NCBI GenBank assembly: GCA_963971405.1
Contig: OZ020484.1
Span: 23,870,001-23,934,000 of the forward strand
Direction: 5' to 3'
DNA: 64,000 bases
DNA from: Psococerastis gibbosa
Taxonomy: Eukaryota > Arthropoda > Insecta > Psocodea > Psocidae
Position 1 is the stretch's first letter. Each line of letters opens with the position of its first letter. The notes beneath the pieces were generated by a model that was not told the origin of the DNA, ran no database searches, and saw only the letters and a program-made list of their open reading frames with translations. Positions 21,431 to 32,452 of this stretch are shown in pieces. The position numbers were made by a program, and so were the translations under genes.

Positions 21431-22254
21431 TTGAAGGGCACACACAAGACGTATCCTGGTATAATGGTGCAGTTTCCGACATAACATTATTTTAGAAGTA
21501 ATTGGCACAATAAGCACATGTAAGTGTCCTCGGGGGGCGAACTACCGCGAGCAGTGGCACTTCCATAAGAGAGGGAAAACTGTATCTCGAATGCTTAGTT
21601 TTCCGAATTTCCCCGTATATGTGCGCCGTTTCATCTTGCTGGCTGCGCCATATCCTTACTTACATAGTACCAATCCGGTAACAATTGTAAAACCTGGACC
21701 TAACTGCTGAAAACGAATAAGCCCAATAATTTTTCTAACTTTCCCATATCTTAAACCAGGTTTTTTTTATGTTTTCCTCAAACGATAAATGCTTCTTTAT
21801 TGACGCAATCAAATTCCATGCATGTTATCATAGTAATAAAAGGCTGTCTATAAAAGAACATAAATTTTGCATAGATACCTGTATGTCTGCTTGGAACTGT
21901 TGGTAGACTACTTATTGTATAGCCTAATGTTAAATATTTAATTTAGTGTGATTTAATTATATAACAGTGTATAATGATCTAATTAATTATGCAGGTGAGT
22001 TAGTCGAAACGCATCTATTGGTTAGTCAGGCTCACGCCTGTTCATCGACACAATGCGTAAATGGTAAGCATGTCATAGCTTGTCCACTGTCAATTGTAGC
22101 CTGTGTGGGTTGACATCAAATACGTGCTACGCCAGTTTGCCAATGGCCCAAATTATGCGGAAACAATAACGTCCGAAAATCAATAGTTTCACTGGGCCAC
22201 TATAATATGTAGGCCACAGAAGGCCTTCCAAAGTAGCCTAAAAACAGTATTTAA
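21431..22254. other. Region downstream of the EcKL gene
   Basis: AT-rich sequence with one dispersed repeat fragment at 22068-22215 (AGCTTGTCCACTGTCAATTG, TGTGGGTTGACATC, CAGTTTGCCAATGGCCC, GGGCCACTATAATATG) shared with 15600-15790. No exon recognised. Confidence 0.45.
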
Positions 22255-22345
22255 CTACAAAGACTTTCACGGCCGGAGTTACGAAGTTCTGAAAGCGTAC
22301 TTCCGAACGTTTCGTCAACATCTGCGGTCGACATCTTCAGTGGAA
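22255..22345 (-). repeat. Family C repeat, copy 2
   Basis: Inverted relative to 14086-14260; shares CAAAGACTTTCACGGCCGGA, GTACTTCCGAACGTTTCGTC, AACATCTGCGGTCGACATCT. It lies about 165 bases beyond the EcKL stop codon and may fall in that gene's 3' untranslated region. Confidence 0.6.
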
Positions 22346-22509
22346 CTGCGTAGACTTATAAGATTGTATCTTTGAAGAATCATCAGCAGCAGCATTGTTT
22401 GCATGCGAATAATCATTTTATAATTTAAAAAAAAATGAAAGAACGGCAACCCATCATACCGGATTCTACTGCTTCATCACAAAAAATAGTATGCTACTAT
22501 AGCAAAACA

Positions 22510-22960
22510 TTAATCGGCTATGTTTAAGAGACCTGATTGGATAAGGTCTCTTACCAATTGTCTAGTCCTAAAGTGGCAAATCTCACTCATCTGGTCGTAA
22601 TTACTCTTTCGAAACCCTTGACTTCGTAGGATGTCTTTGTCCAAAGCAAACCCTTCAGGTTGGGATGCACTCGTCGAGCATTGTATCATCATAAAGCCCA
22701 GCAGGAGTCCAAACATGACCTTATTCTTGACCTCTTCCAGTAAGCACTCCTGTGTGAAGCCAGGTGTAAGACCCTTCATGGACAATGACTCGGTTAGTCC
22801 GACGTAGTATGTCTGCAACAGGTCTGCCAAGTTTCCCCCCAGAACTTTTGGTTGAGAACTGGTACAGACTAGGTGTAGAAAGTCCAAGGCACAAGAAGAG
22901 TAACGCATTGATTGAAAATCTAGCAGGCAGACGCGTTCTGGGACACCTGAGCTGTCCCAT
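22510..22960 (-). CDS. EcKL exon 5 (terminal)
   Basis: Codes for residues 263-412 and a TAA stop. Starts at the DFG-like motif region (RVCLLDFQSMRYSSCALDF), where the Asp binds metal, followed by helices typical of the C-terminal lobe (LADLLQTYYVGLTE, EEVKNKVMFGLLLGFMM). The first 4 residues fit exactly onto the split codon of exon 4. Confidence 0.93.
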
Positions 22961-25900
22961 CTAAAACAGGAATAATTGTGGCAAATATACAATCATATAT
23001 AAATATATTTGAAAGTAGGAGCAAATGTCGGCGGACCACATTTTTTCTGGTAGGCCAAGGCTAAGATGGAGAGACCATGTGCTCGAAGATGTGCACACCA
23101 CCGGCACCAGAGATTGGAAGCGAGCGGCGGAAGATTGTACGAGGTGGCGTGGTGTATTGGCAGCGGCCAAGTCCCCCCAGGCTGGACGCGCCAACCTAAG
23201 TCAAGTAAGTCAAGTCAGGAGTAAATGTCGGCGGACCACATTTTTTCTTACTACAGCCTTGGATTGCTACATGCCGCCATATATAGTAAGTTATCCAAAT
23301 ATTATTTCTACAGTAGTTTATGGTGTGTTTACATTACCTAAACAGAATATTGTTGCTCCATAAGTCGCCATGGGATATGACCCTAAAAGTATCTGTTGTA
23401 GTTTCCGTCAGCTTTCTAAGGGTTGCTAAGACGGCGTCCTCAAACGTTTCCAAAAACACAGAGGCGGCATGTAAAAGTTCTTCACCCGAATTTCGCAGAC
23501 TTTCCCTAGCGGCGATAAATGAATTTTCCCAAATCACTTCAAAAATGGTCCCAGCATATTTTTCACTAAACAACGCCTCATGTAGCTGCCCAGATAGTAG
23601 ATTAAAATTTTCACGATTTTCTGACTTGAGAACATGAGAGCAAGCATGTAGGTCAGCAATCGCCTGAAAACAAAAATATTATAGTCTAGCGAAGTAGCTG
23701 GTCTGATTCTAAAAACCATTATGTATTATTGAAAAAGTAAAAAAAAAAACATTTACGAGTATACTTACTGTACTTAGTGGGGTCCTTTGATATTTATTAA
23801 TAATATTGTGTTTTCTGAATAATAAATAAATAAATAATCAATACTCAATACTCAAATACCATATATCCAAGTCCTTACCTATCTTGAAATAGCTGAAGAT
23901 AGAAGTCTACAGAACCGTCAAAAGGCCAGTGGTATGAAACATGGATGCGCTTACAAAAAAAAAATGAAACGCATTAAGACCATGGGAAAGTAAGGACCTG
24001 GAAATATTTGGAGCAGTCAGAGACGTCGATGTCTGGAGAATAAGAAATAACGCCGAACTAGGAACAGCTTACTTAAAGCCGTCCATTATTAACGACATCG
24101 AAGCAGAGAGACTGAAATGGCTCACGGCTCAGATGGTAGAAAGAAGGAATGAAACTCGAGTCACCAAGCTTTTGATCGATGTTCCAGAAAGCAGAAGATC
24201 CATGGTTAGACCGAGGAAGTGGTAGATGGACGAAGTTAGTGAAGACCTCCGGAAGCTTAAATTTGCTTATCGTCTCCAACTGGAGATTACAGGTGACATC
24301 GTGAGACGCGTGGCGGCCCTTGACGGACTGTGGAGTCAGCTTAAGTAAAGCAAGTAAGAATAGCCAAACTACTTCAAAAAGTAGAATTTTTGCCAAATGA
24401 TGACGGTATAGTTGGTATATCTAGAAGCTACTTCGGTCATACCATGAGGATGAAGATTGAAGGTGAAGTCTTTGGACAGTCGTAATTTTAAATGGTTCTT
24501 CTAAGTTGTCCTTTATAATTTTGGACTCATCGTCCATCTTATCTGTCATTCACTGTTTGTTTTCCTTGCGGTGGCAGTCCACGGGCATTTTAGCACAGCG
24601 GCTCCTTATTTGCAATCAATTGTTAAGATGATTGATGGAAAAAATGAAATATTACATTGGGTTTGAAGGAGTGTTTTATCCTAAGGTTTCTGAAGCTTTT
24701 ATAAATTGTTCATCGTGGCCCCTTGCCTTTTTGTTATTTACAATTTTATCACGTCTTTAATTTATTCCTGATCTTCTAACACCATGAAGTAGTCAAAAGA
24801 CAGAGAAAACGTCCAGTAACTACAAGATAAAGACGTGAGAACGGTGACGGATTTGGTGCAATGATCACTCAGGTTCGAGTCCCGTTTCTATCAGTTTTCC
24901 ACTGTCTTCCTTCCCTTAATTCCCCTGCCTGCTTTCCGCAATGTTAAATAGTTATTCTGCATCTCCAAGTAGTGTTGTTATAGTACAGCATACAATATTG
25001 AAGCAACTACGCGATACCTTCTACAATAGTATTCTTCAATTTTACTAATCCTAATCCTAGCTGTGCATCAAGCATGGATTTGGATTCGGTACTAAAACGG
25101 ATGAATGAAAAAATTGACAAGCTTTATGATATACTATGCGCTCTTCAAAAAACAGTGACGCCCTATGGTATGGTTGAGGGTGAGTAGTTGAAATCTACCT
25201 ACAGTATATAGTAACAAGAAAACTATTGTATCCAAGTATAGTAATTTTTTTCCTAAAAACGTACAGCACATCTAAAGTTAAGTGTATTGTATACTGGAGG
25301 TTGAACGGAAAAAGACCGATTGTCTTGAAATTTAGTGGAAAGAAAGGAAACGCAACGGTTCAAAGTGCCACTTCCTATCATAGCAACAAATCAAATAGAC
25401 TTATTATTCACAAAATGAATATCCTCAGCCTTGTCCACTTAGTTAAAATTAGTTAAAAATAGGTAGCCTACCAAGCGTAATGTCAATACAAAAGGTTTGA
25501 AGAGGAGTGTGACCTCCGGTCTCCGAGTAGGCCAACCTTGTTCGCCAATGGCTTCTTTTCTCTTAAAATTAGGCGAAGTTTATACACTGAGAGGTCACAG
25601 CCTTTCCGGTCCTTCAGTTGCGTTTCAGTAGAAGACGAGTATTATTAATGATCTTTGAGACTTTGAATGCCTTTAATTGTATCTAATTAATATTGTCAGT
25701 GTTCATCTACCATTGCTGTCTCTTTCAGCTCAAATTGATACGTTGTAGCATCCAAAAGATCATTTTTGGCTACGTGAGATAAATATAATACATGTATACA
25801 TAGAAAGGCGATATGAAGCCATTATTTAATTAGGAGCAACGAAGGGATGCATGGGTAACAGGCTACTTGACAATTTTTGAAAATCTATTTTAATGCATTA

Positions 25901-28900
25901 GTAGGTTTATTTTACACCCCTTTAAATCATAATTTTTTCAACCCATATTTAGTAGGGTAAAGAAATTCCCCCCCCCCCCCATAAATTTAAGTTTTATGCT
26001 TAAAAATTGTGTCACGAGACTGCGGAATGTGATAGAAACAAAGTAGCCGACAGTATCACGCCCCACTTTCCCAATCCGGAATGTGATGTCATTTTGTTGC
26101 TACCTTTCTATTGCTATTTGGCTTTTGTAACCAGCTCAGCTAAAAATACCAATACGATATGTATTGATTTATTTTTTCATATTTACAATTTCTCATTCAA
26201 AAACATATTGCATTATTTTTGTTAGCCTATCAGCCACCTTAACTAGCATATTTTATATTTTATTGTTACAAATGTCAAGTTGCCTATTCTATATTCTTTT
26301 ATGTGGGGGAACCTTAAAAGAATTTGAAACTGACCTGAAATCATTTTGATTGAATAAGGAAGCAGCGGCAAAACAGAACCTTTATAAGAGGACACACGAT
26401 AGTATCTAGACTTAAGCCAGGCATAGTTAGTAGAGCACCAGACTATGAAACGGAAGGTTGAAGTTCAAGCCTCAGCCGGAAACATTTTCCGCCACGCCTG
26501 AGCCCTACCTTGCTTTCATAGGTTGGGGAAAACGCGGCTGCTGGACATGTTGCTGACCACAACACCCCAAAGGAGCAGTGGACTTGAACCGCATCGGTTT
26601 GTCGAGCCACGGTGTTAATTTAGGATCTAGTCACCTCTGGTTACCTCTTATTTGACCCAAAATTGGACACTATTTTCTATTTGTTCAAGTTGCTATGAAT
26701 ATTATTATAAACATTTAATTAATTCAATTTTTATTAATAGATACAGTAACTAACTATTTCTCTATACCTCATATCTTGAAGAACTTTTTATGATTGAACC
26801 ACTCTAATTATTTAAAATTTTGACACAATCGCATTGGTAAAAAAATCAACCTGTAGCTACAATAAATACTACTGTTCGGAATATTACAAACATTAAAATT
26901 ATTTCATGATATGATAGCACATAAACTTGATATTTACTATTTTATATTACTTATAAATTGAATGGAAATTATTTTTATTAACTCTCATATTAGCGTACCG
27001 GTAACTTTGAGTAAACCAGGGGTGGCCAAAGCCTAGATGTCATTTCCTCTTTATGAAAAGTCAAGAGACAGTTATTAGGCTAAAATTGAAAAATAACTCT
27101 AACATAGAAACTGCGATTAGCACCCGTTACTGTTAAATAGGCCTATTTTCCCGACAAAAGAGTGGATGAGGTAATATTTTGCGATAAGGAGCAGTATAAA
27201 TGTAGTCAGGGGTGAGACGTGTCGCCAAAAGGGCCAGGTTAAGGCCTGCGCAGTTATCAGCTTTGCATCTTTTTAACGATGTCGCGACTCCATAGGATAA
27301 CACTGCTTGCTCTCTTACCTCATGTACACGTGTCTTGAAATTCGTCAAATCATAATTTATTGCACCATACTTTAGGGGGGGGGGGGTTACTTACAAAATA
27401 AGACAGACAGATATGCACAGAACAGTGCACAGCCAAGAATCAGTGGCGAAACCAAAAAGCCCCTGTCCAAGGATTGAAAATGGGTACCGGTACCTTAATT
27501 TTTTTAGATTGCAAATGAACTTGGTTAGTGTGTCCTATCGAAAATAGTGTTCGTATTTTGACAGCAAAAAAAAAAAACAGTGTAGGTTTTACAGATGAAA
27601 AACGTTTTCATACAACTGTAAACATGGGGGTCCACCAACCCCCCCCCCCCCTCCCGCGAAATTTTTTTAAACAAATAGGCCTAGGCGCAAAATAGTGGGT
27701 TTCTTTATAAAGAACTGCAGCATGTTTTACAATAATTGTAACTGTAAATACTTTTGATGGACATAATAAAGTGATTTTATTATTGTATTGTACAACGGTA
27801 GGTCAAGTGCGAGTCCTGAAGTGGTCACCTTATGGACACGCCCATGCTAGGTAGACATTCACGTCAAATGTTGTGAAAATTAAATGAAAGAAAATTGAAA
27901 ACTTCTTTTAATTAGCCTATCTTCACTGTCAGCTTTTATGGTTTTTTGCTCTAGGAATAACATTCTTTTTTTTTACAAATTAAAGAAATATGACATTTTT
28001 GGTCGATTTGTGGCCCCCCTGGACGTCGGGGGCCCCTGTGAAACGTCTGTTCAAAACGTGTCCTGTCGTGACTCGCTCATAAGTATAGTTCCGCTACTGC
28101 CATGAATTGAAATATTATATGAAACGCCCTGTCTCTGTTTTTTTTTTTTTTATATCGTGAATGCGTGAACATTCAAGTAGTGGCCCTTGTATAAGAAATT
28201 TGCTTGCTGCAAATTAATTACAACAAGGGCCCGCATCATTGGGATTTAACGGTATTTCTCAATGGATTTCTCACGAAAGAGATTCATTGCAATAAAGAGT
28301 GCTTAATTTCTTGCAATAGTTTGTCATACAGTATTGCCGTCCGTTATATCGTAATTTATACCTCTACCCGGCGACTAGAGGGAACAGAATTAAAATTTAA
28401 CCAAAAATTTGTGTCCTTTCATTCGCCACCTTGATGCAATAATAATTCGGAATGTTTACTCTAAAAATTAAGCCGAGAATTCTATAAACTTGATTATTAG
28501 GCTTTTCACTTTATCTTGTATCTTCCACAAATATACGTTGCTTACAACTGAACTTACTATATTAATTCAAGCATTTAGACACCTGCTTATTAACTTAGGT
28601 CATAGAGTAATATCATCACTCACCTTTATTACTTTTTTTAATTCTCCTATACTCAAACCCATCTTGTTATCTTTGAGAGAGTATTGGTTTTTGGCCATAT
28701 CTTCAAAAACTAAGCAATTTGTGTCTAAATTTTCTGAATAGCAAGTAGGTATCTGAAATGAAATTTGTGGCAGTTGCCTTTGTAACGCTGGAAGAATTTT
28801 TTTGTAAGCCACAAATTCATTTCTAAATAGTGCTAAACAATCCATTATTAGACATTGTGGCGAGTCTGAAGGCGGTAGTAACTTAATTATTAAAGTTCCA

Positions 28901-31900
28901 GTCGTTTCTAAAAAAAAAGAAAAAAAAAGAAATAATAAATACTGCAGTAGACTATTACTAAAACACAATATAACCTATTGCCTACCCAGAAAGGTGGTAA
29001 CTTAGTTCTTCCTATTTATAATACGAGGTGTTTGCAGCCCTTTGGGCAACAAAACCCAAACATTTAACAATTTCTTTGTTGCAATGCACTGGAGTTAAAA
29101 TTCTTAGAAGCCTAATTTTCCTCTCGGACCCCCCCCCCCTCGCTTCCCCTTGCGATAACACGTTTAGGGGAATCCAGATTCCAACATGTTTCCAGTAGGT
29201 ACCTACGCTACCTTATTTAACTATTTCTCATCCCCTGGCTGTGGAAATGCCATTCTATGGCTGGCTGATTATCTAAACCCGAATGGTGCACTGCTTACTG
29301 GAAAGGTTGAAACTCTCTGGACTTCGTCATTTCTCCTATTATCAATGATAAAGTTAGTAAATTAATTAATGGAACTGATTAATAAAATAATAAAAAGCAG
29401 GCTGACAAACATTTTTAAAGCGTAAATGAAATTCATTGAGAAAATGTCTGCATTTTTATAATTATGCAACTGTGCACTGAGTAATGGTTTCCTCGTTGCG
29501 TTGTCGATGGTATCTGATTTATATTTTAAAATTGTTAAGTAGTGCTTTTATTAATGGTTCTGAGGATGGGAAAACATTGGTGAAAATGGGTAGGGGCGCA
29601 AGCTACTTCTTTCTTATAAATAAGTTGTCTTGCACACAGCACTGGCACCGACTTTTACCTTGCTCAGGTACTCAAGAACCCTTCACTTTTCAGAAGAAGG
29701 TGGCTCCATAATTTCAAAATCCCCGTCAGTTTTTCGCTTACCGCTGAAGGTAAGCTACTCATTTGGGTAGAAAATGTTTCCTTTTACATCGAGTAACAAA
29801 TTCCTCGACCTTCTGTTTCTTAGTTTAGTTCTCAAATAATGGCTATAAAAGTGAATGAATAATTCACAATTTCCAAATTACACATGTAGTGAAGAAGCTT
29901 TAAAAATGTAAAAAGTGAAGAATAATATAGGCTATTTTTGAACAGGTAAGATGTGCAGACTGCACATCTTTATTACCTGTTCAAAAACTGAAACAACTAC
30001 TGCACAGTGCAGTAGCTGAATCTACCATTCTAAAGTGAATAGTTATTTCCTTTGAGCTTTTTTCTTAAGAAAACAGTGAAGCAAACATATTATTATTGGT
30101 AACCCGGATATACACATATGACACTGACGCAAATTAGCTTTTTATTAACATTCAGTATGTAAAGGTACCTATAGTACCTAGGTCTTTTTAGTATAAAAAT
30201 GTTTGAATACGGATTACAAGCATTCTGAAATAAGCAACTGAAAACTGCCGGCAAAAATAAACTAGAATGCTCGAAATAAAAAAGTAAATGTATATCAGTA
30301 GGTTACGAGCATGCGCATGTCTACCGCCAAATGATGTCATTCTGACGTCAGCTATTCCCGGTTTGTAAATAATCAGCAATAAAAATTCCCCTTGTTCTAA
30401 TAATTCTGAAATATTTTACGACAGTCCAGTAAAATATCGGTCTTGATCCCAACTCGCAGGGTTTTTTCACATGAAAGTCTACAAGTCTATCAAAATTGGA
30501 CCGGAGTGTCGTTAGATTTTCAAGATCATTGATCATCTTCCTCCATATTTTTAAAATAACATGTGTGATGTGACAATAAGTTGGGTTCTATTTTTCTCCA
30601 ACTGGGCAATGCCCATCCAATCGATATGGCGAGTGGCCCCTGATCGCACACTCTATTAATTTATATGCCACCGAAGAAATATTTGAATTGTTTATTTTAT
30701 GGAGATTTCATCTACATATTGAGACGGCAACCAAGGTTCAACTGCCGGAAAATTTCTTCAAAACTTTTCTTATACCCATCTGAGCCTGAAACCACCCCTG
30801 TTCAAAATGTTATACATACTGTAGGCTATATGTATATATGTTTATCGATTTTAGAAAACACTGTAACTTCCGTAGACATTTTATCGTGTATAAATGTCCT
30901 GATTCGTTAACCTGCTAGACACGCCATTTTTTTCAAGATGGTGGCCGATCAAAAACGATAAAAATTACAAATAAGTTAAGAGAACATGCTACGTAGAAAA
31001 TGAGTACCCCAAAATTTGTTGTTTTTATTGACTTTTATTTAATTTATTTAATTAATTCAGCAAGTTATTAAAGATTTGGCTCCTGTAAGTTGCAGAAGAC
31101 TACTTCATGCATCATATCATCGGTTAATTTTATTTTCCGGTTTTGTAGTTCTTCCAAAAATCCCAGAATACGCGAAATTTTAGCCCTGTCCTGTCTGTTC
31201 GGGTATTTATGGAAGAACTAAGGTACCAAAAATTTAATATTTCTTATTATATGATGCATAAAGTAGTCTTCTACAACTTCTATGAGCCAAATCTTTAATA
31301 ACTTCCTTTGTTCATTAAATAAAAATAAAAAAATAAGAAAAGCAACAAATTTTGGGGTGCTTATTTTCTACGTAGCATGTCCTCTTAATATTGGTTAATA
31401 TAATAAATATTCTTAGACCCATATTTAGTGGAGCATTAGTAATAAAGTATAAAGTGTGTAATCACGGGGGAATATAATTCTCTTATAGTACGGTATTGAA
31501 TATCTATTGAATAGCCCTTTGTTGCTATTTTAAGTTATACGCTATACTATTGTAAGCTTACGATATATAACAGAAGAGGCTTCCCCCAGGACTTCGGAAA
31601 GGAAAACATTGTTGTCAGGCGATAACTATCCACTTGGGAATTTTTTTTTGCCAGAAGCCCGACGTGGCTACTCACCGACGTTGGACTCATTTTTGTACCG
31701 ATAAGTTACTCTTTTCAAATCTGCTACATAATTGCTTCCATTTAGGCAGACCTGAGAAACATCGAAAACTTGTATTGATGCATCCTTGAGCGTTTCCTTC
31801 AATATTGAAGTATATTGTACCAAAGTTGATGGGTCCTAAAAATGTAAAAATATGATATTTTTATTATACAACACTGTAACTGTTAGAATTTTGATTATGA

Positions 31901-32452
31901 ATAGACTGACTTAATTAAATCCGATAAATCTTGAAACAAGCTAACATGCTGTATTTTTTCGAGGTCATCAACCAATCGTACCTCTTTCAACTTCTTAACT
32001 TTGGGACTCGTATCTGTACTTGGTTATTATTATTATTATTATTAAGTTACTGTAGGTACTTTGAAGATAGGAAATGGCGCCCAATCACGGGAGCACGCTG
32101 ACAATCCGAATTGAAGGATATTTCGGGTCGACCCTTATTATTTAGCTTTGGATGAAACTGTACTGTTAACTATAAGTCGTCTATACTAACTAACTTAATA
32201 TATTTCTTATGAATTCAACAGGGTTTGATATTTCATGGCTTTTTGAGTTATTAACCTAACTTAGTCTAATTTCCCTCCCAAAATATTCCAGAGTAAACTC
32301 GAACCATATAAAGTTAATTTTACAATCTACACATTATGAATGATTGCAGTGAAGTGTATAACAAAATTTCAACATTTAATTTAGCCTATTTTAAGTATTC
32401 TGTTACATAGTGTTTCTAAAACTATGGAACTTACGGTTTTCTCTGTCGCCAT
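22510..32452 (-). CDS. EcKL/CHK family small-molecule kinase, complete five-exon gene
   Basis: The predicted product (412 residues) is an ecdysteroid-kinase-like enzyme of the CHK/DUF1679 family, a cytosolic fold related to choline kinase. Exons on the minus strand: 32435-32452, 31676-31835, 28624-28907, 23338-23663, 22510-22960. All introns are GT-AG and the codon phases join without change, which strongly supports the model. Visible motifs: VCLNGSNYVADL before strand exchange, Lys68 in LIIKLLPP, Glu90 in NEFVAY, hinge CLVFEDM (124-130), Brenner-type motif HGDLWSNNILF (252-262) with catalytic Asp254 and Asn259, and LLDFQ with metal-binding Asp277. Family members phosphorylate ecdysteroids at a hydroxyl group or are proposed to detoxify plant compounds; the substrate here is unknown. 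The length is normal for the family. Intron 3 is 4960 bases and full of transposons. Confidence 0.9.
23025..23215 (+). pseudogene. Non-LTR retrotransposon 3' end, in EcKL intron 4
   Basis: The plus strand reads GRPRLRWRDHVLEDVHTTGT, then RDWKRAAEDCTRWRGVLAAA, which is the Arg/Pro/Trp-rich segment found after the reverse transcriptase of RTE-like and related LINEs. It ends with AAGTCAAGTAAGTCAAGTCA, a simple tail. It is a severely 5'-truncated insertion filling much of the 377-base intron 22961-23337, antisense to EcKL. Confidence 0.8.
23338..23663 (-). CDS. EcKL exon 4
   Basis: Codes for residues 155-262 plus two bases of codon 263. Begins AIADLHACSH (family: LAxLHAxS) and ends with the catalytic loop HGDLWSNNILF. 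The donor GTAATG is weaker than the others. The acceptor is TTTTCAG. Confidence 0.93.
23900..24345 (+). pseudogene. Non-LTR retrotransposon fossil, in EcKL intron 3
   Basis: A decayed C-terminal part of a LINE reverse transcriptase polyprotein: VYRTVKRPVV, an interrupted segment, then DVDVWRIRNNAELGTAY, DIEAERLKWLTAQMVERRNE, and RRSMVRPRKW followed by an in-frame stop and MDEVSEDLRKLKFAYRLQLE. The KxxRLxWxxHVxRM and GRPRKRW landmarks of this region are recognisable. Stops and frame changes show it is dead. It ends TTAAGTAAAGCAAGTAAG. Confidence 0.8.
24840..24905 (+). repeat. tRNA-like B-box fragment
   Basis: ATTTGGTGCAATGATCACTC followed by AGGTTCGAGTCCCG is a tRNA-type T arm with B-box (GGTTCGAGTCC), at the usual distance from a degraded D-arm-like TTTGGTGC. 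No acceptor stem can be formed, so this is probably a SINE head rather than a tRNA. Confidence 0.4.
25074..25178 (+). CDS. Candidate first coding exon, antisense in EcKL intron 3
   Basis: A 35-codon segment beginning with ATG in good context (AAGCATGG) codes for MDLDSVLKRMNEKIDKLYDI, then LCALQKTVTPYGMVE, and is followed at once by a perfect donor, GGTGAGTAG. The heptad-like spacing of L, M, I and L suggests a short coiled coil. If unspliced, it stops two codons later. I do not recognise the protein and found no matching downstream exon. It may be a real initial exon, a transposon-derived exon, or chance. Confidence 0.3.
25179..27432. other. EcKL intron 3 sequence, mostly unassigned
   Basis: Apart from the SINE at 26405-26660 this is AT-rich intron. 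Near 27016 CAGGGGTGGCCAAAGCC resembles a hAT left terminus, but I found no matching right end. C11 (25970) and G13 (27374) runs are present. Confidence 0.4.
26405..26660 (+). repeat. Second tRNA-derived SINE family
   Basis: The head (CCAGGCATAGTTAGTAGAGC, then ACCAGACTATGAAACGGAAG, GTTGAAGTTCAAGCC) has an A-box-like TAGTTAGTAGAGC and a B-box-like GAAGTTCAAGCC at tRNA spacing. The body has CGCGGCTGCTGGACATGTTG and CTGACCACAACACCCC, matched inverted at 18560-18612. It lies in EcKL intron 3. Confidence 0.6.
27433..28107. mobile_element. hAT-like non-autonomous element in EcKL intron 3
   Basis: 27441-28099 (659 bp) starts CAGTGGCGAAACC and ends with the inverted GTTCCGCTACTG. Flanks CCAAGAAT (27433-27440) and CCATGAAT (28100-28107) match at 7 of 8 bases, as expected for a slightly aged 8-bp hAT duplication. 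C runs (27640) and GGCCCCCCTGG lie inside. There is no transposase frame. Confidence 0.7.
28624..28907 (-). CDS. EcKL exon 3
   Basis: Codes for the rest of codon 60 to residue 154. Holds the ATP-contacting Lys68 (LIIKLLPPSD), the conserved Glu90 (FRNEFVAYKKILP) and the hinge CLVFEDM, followed by a short loop and KMGLS, the place of the usual R.GLD motif. The donor is GTGAGT. Confidence 0.9.
29935..30015. repeat. Two adjacent near-perfect palindromes
   Basis: 29935-29987 folds into a long hairpin: TTTTTGAACAGGTAA pairs with TTACCTGTTCAAAAA and, inside, GATGTGCAG pairs with CTGCACATC, with a one-base centre and a TTTA bulge. Ten bases on, 29997-30015 is an exact odd palindrome, CTACTGCACAGTGCAGTAG. 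Both share TGCA cores. Confidence 0.85.
30976..31388. mobile_element. Long-arm MITE flanked by TTAA, copy 1
   Basis: 30980-31384 (405 bp) has arms of more than 120 bases: GAGAACATGCTACGTAGAAA against the inverted GAGGACATGCTACGTAGAAA, continuing through CCCCAAAATTTGTTG and AGTTATTAAAGATTTGGCTC to GAAGACTACTT. Both sides carry TTAA (30976-30979, 31385-31388). A second copy at 54823-55209 also has TTAA. This fits piggyBac-type targeting, but a TA target (Tc1/mariner) inside TTAA cannot be excluded, and the tips are not the usual CCC of piggyBac. Confidence 0.8.
31676..31835 (-). CDS. EcKL exon 2
   Basis: Codes for residues 7-59 plus one base of codon 60, starting after a TTTAG acceptor and ending at GTGAGT. 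It contains VCLNGSNYVADLKRVTYRY, the N-terminal nucleotide-binding strand region (family members usually have GxNYxSxxxRxxV here). Confidence 0.85.
32435..32452 (-). CDS. EcKL exon 1 (start codon, 6 codons)
   Basis: Codes for MATEKT. The start has a good context (GCAAAATGG), and the exon ends at a consensus donor, ACC followed by GTAAGT. I chose this start because it is in phase 0 with exon 2 and is the nearest ATG upstream that joins to it. A start this close to a donor is common in this family but less certain than the other exons. Confidence 0.7.

Larger units (their letters stand above)
28908..31675. other. EcKL intron 2
   Basis: A 2768-base intron on the minus strand. It holds the hairpin pair at 29935-30015 and the MITE at 30980-31384. 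An open frame at 29484-29711 has no recognisable domain. The remainder is AT-rich and unassigned. Confidence 0.6.

Noticed and set aside
29935-29987. microRNA precursor
   Set aside because: The centre is one base, far too short for a normal hairpin loop, and the pairing is almost perfect.
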